Source: Siphonodentalium dalli (Eukaryota; Mollusca; Scaphopoda; Gadilida; Siphonodentaliidae). From it: DNA of 64,000 nt. Location: positions 43,413,835 through 43,477,834 of the forward strand of contig CP136066.1 of the NCBI GenBank assembly GCA_032622095.1, given 5' to 3'. Numbering within the stretch: position 1 is the stretch's first letter; the number at the start of each line of letters is the position of its first letter. The notes beneath the pieces are model-generated. The model made no database searches. It was not told the origin of the DNA and was given only the letters and a program-made list of their open reading frames with translations. The position numbers and the translations under genes were made by a program. Shown here piece by piece: positions 53,001 to 59,000 of this stretch.

Positions 53001-56000
53001 AGATGCTGAATATTGTGATGTGTGCACCCATTGGGCACCTCGATTATGCAATAATGTCATTGGCCAATACATTGTAGATATAGAAAAACCAAATTAAAAA
53101 GGAATTTTTGTGAAGAAGTTATCAAAGAAAGTAAAAAAATTGCTAATTTGATAATAAAGATACATTCCAGAGAAAATGTGGTTTAAGCAGAATGAGGTCC
53201 CCCAGATGGTGAATTTAGTGATGTGGTTGCGTGGGGTTGCGTAACTAAATTCACCCTCTGGGGACCTCGATATTTTGCAAATGACCAGCACTATGTTTAG
53301 AGGCTTACCCCTAGCTTCATGGTAATTGTTATCCCGATTATGTAATATATGTAATATTTGTTAGGAATACAACAGGTGTACTAGTATTATCAGACAAGCC
53401 TGAGTTTAGTTTGCCTGTCATTTGCAGATTGTGGTCCCGAGAGGGTGAATTTAGTGGCGCTATTCCGCTTAGCGGACTAGCATCATCAAATTCACCCTCT
53501 GGGGACCTCATTCTGCTTTGGCCCATATGCTATGGGAGACATAGCCTCAGATTGAAGTTTTCAAATGGTGAATATTGTGATGTACACCCATTGGGAACCT
53601 TGATTATGCAATGTGTCATCTGCCAATTTGAGGATACAGAGAAACTAAACTAAAAAATAAATATATTTCAAAAGAAATTTGATGATAAAGAAACTTTCTA
53701 GAGAAGATGATGCCTCTGGATACCTCATTCTGCAAATGACCGACACTAAATTCAGGCTTATTATCAGAATGTGTTAGTAATATGTGATCAATTTCATTTT
53801 ATGGAACATTTAGTAAGTACATGTAGTTTTCCTCTTTTTTTTCTAAGGAGTCAAAACTAGAGACATACATAGAGGATCTACAACTCGTCCCCAGTTTAAA
53901 GCGGAATTTACAAAACGAGTCCAGTAAATTAGTTCTGTCCAGACCTAATTTACTTGACGAGTTTTAAATTCCGCGGGACGAGTTGTATATTCTAGCTATA
54001 TTTATTACATGATCCAAAACATCGATAAAACATAATGAAATCAACAAATGGGACGTGAAACTAACATCGGATCATATAAGGCCTGCGATGACGTTTCACT
54101 TAACTGTGCATTGTTTGCCTACGTAAAGAAATAGTCCCAGATAAATAAATACTCTTTGATGTATTTAATGGCATAAATTTCATGAAATAACTTTTCAAAC
54201 TCTTTATTCATTAGAGTTTGTTGGAACTAAATCCTGAAAAGTTACCCATAATTCTGCTGTGGCTAAGGAGTCGATTACTTAGGGCATTACTGTAGTATAT
54301 GATATATGTAATAAATGGATGAATTGTTATCTTGCAGCTTCTATAGCAGCTGATAGCGGTAAGACGGCAGGGAAAGGTAAAGGAGGCAAAGGGAAAGCTA
54401 CCGGCAAAGGAACTACAGTACAAGATGTCGAGGTTAGTGGCATGCCTCAAAATATCGTGCCGGATATGTGCAGAATCAGGTCCCCAGAGGGGGGATTTAG
54501 TACACTAAAGTTTATTTGTTGAATTTATTTCATTGTAGGTTTGGCTGTATGACTTTACTACGATTTTTGAAATCTATTTTTGTTAATAAATAACAGGTTT
54601 TGGGCAATTTTATACTATAGTTGACTGTGGTTAGCATTATTTTTGGGCAATTAATCAATTCTGATAACTGAAGCGTCATTTGCAAAAACATTGGTGTTGT
54701 TGGAATTTGATGACATGGGGACCTAGTTCGATAATAATGATATTGTCCTGAGAAGATGAGGCCTAAGCAGAATGAGGTCCCCAGAGGAAGAATATAGTGA
54801 TGCTATCCGGCTGTGTCAGCTAGCATCACTAAATTCACCCTCTGTGTACCCCATTCTGCAAATGTCCGGCATCATATTTTCAGGCCTGATTAGTGGAACG
54901 TAACCCTTTCTTCACTAAATGGATTCTCCTATTCAGTTATAAAAGTATACATTGGAATGATCTCATCTGGTCAGGGGTGTTCAGGAAATACAAGGATTAT
55001 TATTCATTAGATAATTAGACCAAAACAAAATATGTGTGTTTTGGGTTTCCCTACCTACCCTAGAAAAAGGTGCCCACCCAAAACTTTTTATTGGACTTTA
55101 GACACAGATAAATTTTTTTGCTCAGTGGGAAGGGCATCGAAAGGTATCTTACCCATTTTCAAACCTCTCCTATAAAAAAAATTTAGAAGTTTTTTTAGTC
55201 TACTAGTAGTGCTCTGATTATTTCAAGATTAACAATATTTAGCATTGAACCTTTCAATTAATCTGAATTGTGGAGCTTGCTAAATACAGGCACAGTCCTA
55301 GGAATCACTGTCCATGTAATATTGAACTTGATTAAAGTATAATAAATAAATATATTACCTCTACTATATAGATATAACTACCAGTTAGGCAACATCAGAT
55401 TTTGTTATTATGTAAACCATCATCTGATTGGCTAAGACCACCCACTGTGATCTATCACTAAAACGAACAATTCAATTTTTCGTTTGAAAAAAATGCATTT
55501 ATCTCCCCACATTTGACATGTGACAATTAAGTTAATTGTTCTTAATGCGCTCGTTGGGTCATATCAACTCTACCTTGTCTGAGTTGTATATAAATCGTTA
55601 TTTTCCATCCAAATATCAGCATAAATTCACATTTATTGAATTGTTGAAAAACATTTATGACGTAACAGGAAGTGTATCCCTTCAGTTCCCTATTACACAT
55701 TCCTTATTTAAAATTCGCAGCCAAACTCCAGCGCGAGTTATCTCCCATTGCTCCTCTTGATGTGCGGAGAATGGAATATAAATTTTGCTTTCACATTTCA
55801 AGGTATCAACCACCCCTAGGGCTCTACTTGAAAATATATAGATATATTAGTTTGAGATGGTCATTTCTACATTTCTCTAGTAATGAGAATCAGTTAAAAT
55901 TTGTAGTTAGTAGCGTAATAGCAGGGCCAGTTTTAACACATCTGATGTCTGTTTACTCGCATCCGTAATCCCTATTATTCGGATAATTACCGGTTGGCGA

Positions 56001-59000
56001 ATAAGTAAACAGGTATTTATAAAATGGATGTGTTTCTCCAAAATCATAAAGAATTCCACACAGTTTTCACCTGAAAGAATATTCGAGTAACTAACAGCTA
56101 TTTTCTCGTAAGTGGGGAAAGATACTAAAAATCTGAATACACCAGCGTTTCAAGAAAAAAATATGGAATATGATGATATAAACTCAGAATTCGCGAATAT
56201 TTGTGTGGCATAAAAATTTGAACTCTGTAATTTCGCTCAAATCATCTGCCAATGAAAATGCAGATAACAAAATTTTTACTTGCCAAACTGGTCTTTATAT
56301 TAATATAATAACATAATATAATATATGGATTTAATATTATTAAATAATATTTTATTCAACTAACAGTGATTCCTAGGGACTGTGATACAGGTATTATTTT
56401 TTTGGCCTTAGTTCAACAAACGGTCAGAACAAACTGGCCAATTGTTGAGCTTATTATTTGAACCGTTCTTAAAGGGGGACTGTACACTAAATCCGGCCCT
56501 TTATTGGACCATCTCCTTTTATACTCAACAGAATATATGCAACAAATGAATTAATTTTAGCCAGGGTTAATGTGGTCTATATGAACGATGTAAACAACAT
56601 GGTAATTATAATGAAAATGAATTTATGAGCGGGTGGGGAAAACAGATGGAGTAATTATATAAGTATATGTTATTACCCGGTTGGGTTATGAACAACTCAT
56701 CAATGAGTATTTAGTAAAGAAAGGGATATCATGAATATTAGTCAATTTATTTATCCCAAGGGGTTGGGGGGCACAACTTCCAGAAAAGGGCACTTTTTTC
56801 TGTCAGAGCTATTGGCAAAACGTCTTTGAATGTTTATGGACAAACAATTAGTCCCCTTTCCAACTTTCTTGATTATTCTAGTATCAATCGGATTTCATTT
56901 TTATCCTGTAAACTGCATATTAACTTTAAATCAATTATGACTTTCTATTACTGGTATCTTTTTTGAGATAAGTTAACCCTTCCATGACTGGAGCTTGCTG
57001 AAATTTTGCGAAAATCCTGTGCCAATGCATCCCCTTATATATGCGAGTCTCTCATAGGGAGCCTTGCATATATAAGAGAATGCACTGGCATGTGGGGACT
57101 GCAATTTCTTAAATTTCTACAGAAGAACATCTAGACCCAATATGAAGTACGAGATAACTCATAGTGGCACCCGGAATATTGTGTAGTACAAGATAACTCG
57201 TAGCCGGCACTCAACGTGTTAAGACATCACATCTGTAGTTAGAATGTACAAATGATTTGATGCAGTTTCTTTGTAAAGCCGATGAAAATCCTAATGGATG
57301 TACGTCTCTAGATTTGTGATTTAAAATAAGTTTCTGCATTGATGGGATTCCATCAATTTCATTGGAGAGTGTCGCAGATCTAGAGTATGCACAATTTCAT
57401 TGGTTAATGGTATAACAGAACACTTCACAGATCAGAGGTCAATGACATGTTGACAATTTTACCCACGCATTGTCATACACAACTAATGTTGGAAAACTGA
57501 ATACAGGTGATAGAATTCATTATACTCATCGTAATATAGGAGACATCATCTTCAAGTTTTTATCAGTGAATGATATTCATGACTGATTATTCTATCACAT
57601 CTTGTGGTATTTATAACTATTTCTAAATACTACAATTCTCATAAACATTTACTGCACCAGGAATACACACCACATTTGGAAATGGTTTATTACGTCATGT
57701 TGGGAATGCTGCATCGTAGTTGAAATGAAATATATAATCAACAAATCTAGAGACGAACATCTGTTTGGATTTTCGTCTGCTTTTCAAAGAGACTGGATTT
57801 GATGATTGTGATAGTTACAGTTATGCCCTGTGCCAATGCATTCTCTTATATATGCGAGTCGACCATAGGTTGCCTCGCATATATAAGAGAATGCATTGAC
57901 CATTTTTTCTTACATTCTTTAACTTTTTTATAATTTTTAATGTGTTAAGCCAATGCATTCTCTTATATATGCGAGGCGACCTATGGTCGACTCGCATATA
58001 TAAGAGAATGCATTGGCACAGGGCCGTTCTGTTGGGTAAAGGGTTAAGGGTATATCCGGGTGTGCGTAATCCATAATTATAAGCTATACGTTTTAAACAG
58101 AATGGAAATTCAATTAAAGTGTGAACTTCCGATATGGGCAAGATGCAGGCCTGAGTTTAGTGAGCCTGTCATTTGCAGAATGAGGTCCCCAGAGGGTGAA
58201 TTTAGTGAAGCTATCCCGCATAGTGGGCTAGCATCACTAAATTCACCATCTGAAGACCTCATTCTGCTTAGGCCTCATTTTCTCTGGAAAGTTTATTACT
58301 AACTTTCTATAGAAACTTTTAGTTTAGTTTCTCTATATCCCGAAATTGGTAGATGACACATTGCATAATAGAGGTTCCCAATGGGTGTACTTCACAATAT
58401 TCACCATCTGAGAACCTCATTCTGAGTCTACATGTATGTCTCCCATAGCAGATGAGGCCATGCAGAATGAGGTCCTCTGGGGACCTCATTCTGCAAATTA
58501 CAGGCACACTAAACTCAGGCTTGGATATACATGTAGTATCCTAAATGTATGATGTATTACCCTAAGCATAGTAGTAACTCTATATCCATGAGTTTTGTGA
58601 CACCTCTCATCTGTTATCATTGTTGAAACACACAATACATTTTTAAAACAATTTATCGACTTTGTTAGATGTAGCCGTACGAGTGCTATTATAGAATGTA
58701 GTCATACAAATTATCTTTCCACAGCCGGATGCTCCTGACTTTGTGAATCCATTGTTAGAAGTAGCAGACTATATAGAAGGCCTTGGTCAGTTACTAATCA
58801 CTGGTAACAGAGTGCTGCTCAGTCTAAATCTCTCAAGTAAGTCACAGATACAGAACCCCCCCCCCTATAGAAAGCATCGGTCAGTTACTAATCACTGGTA
58901 ACCAAGTGCTGCTCAGTCTAAATCTCACAAGTAAGTATGGTAATGCCCTAAATCATTGACTCCTTAACCACAGCAGAATTATGGGTAATTTTTCAGGATT

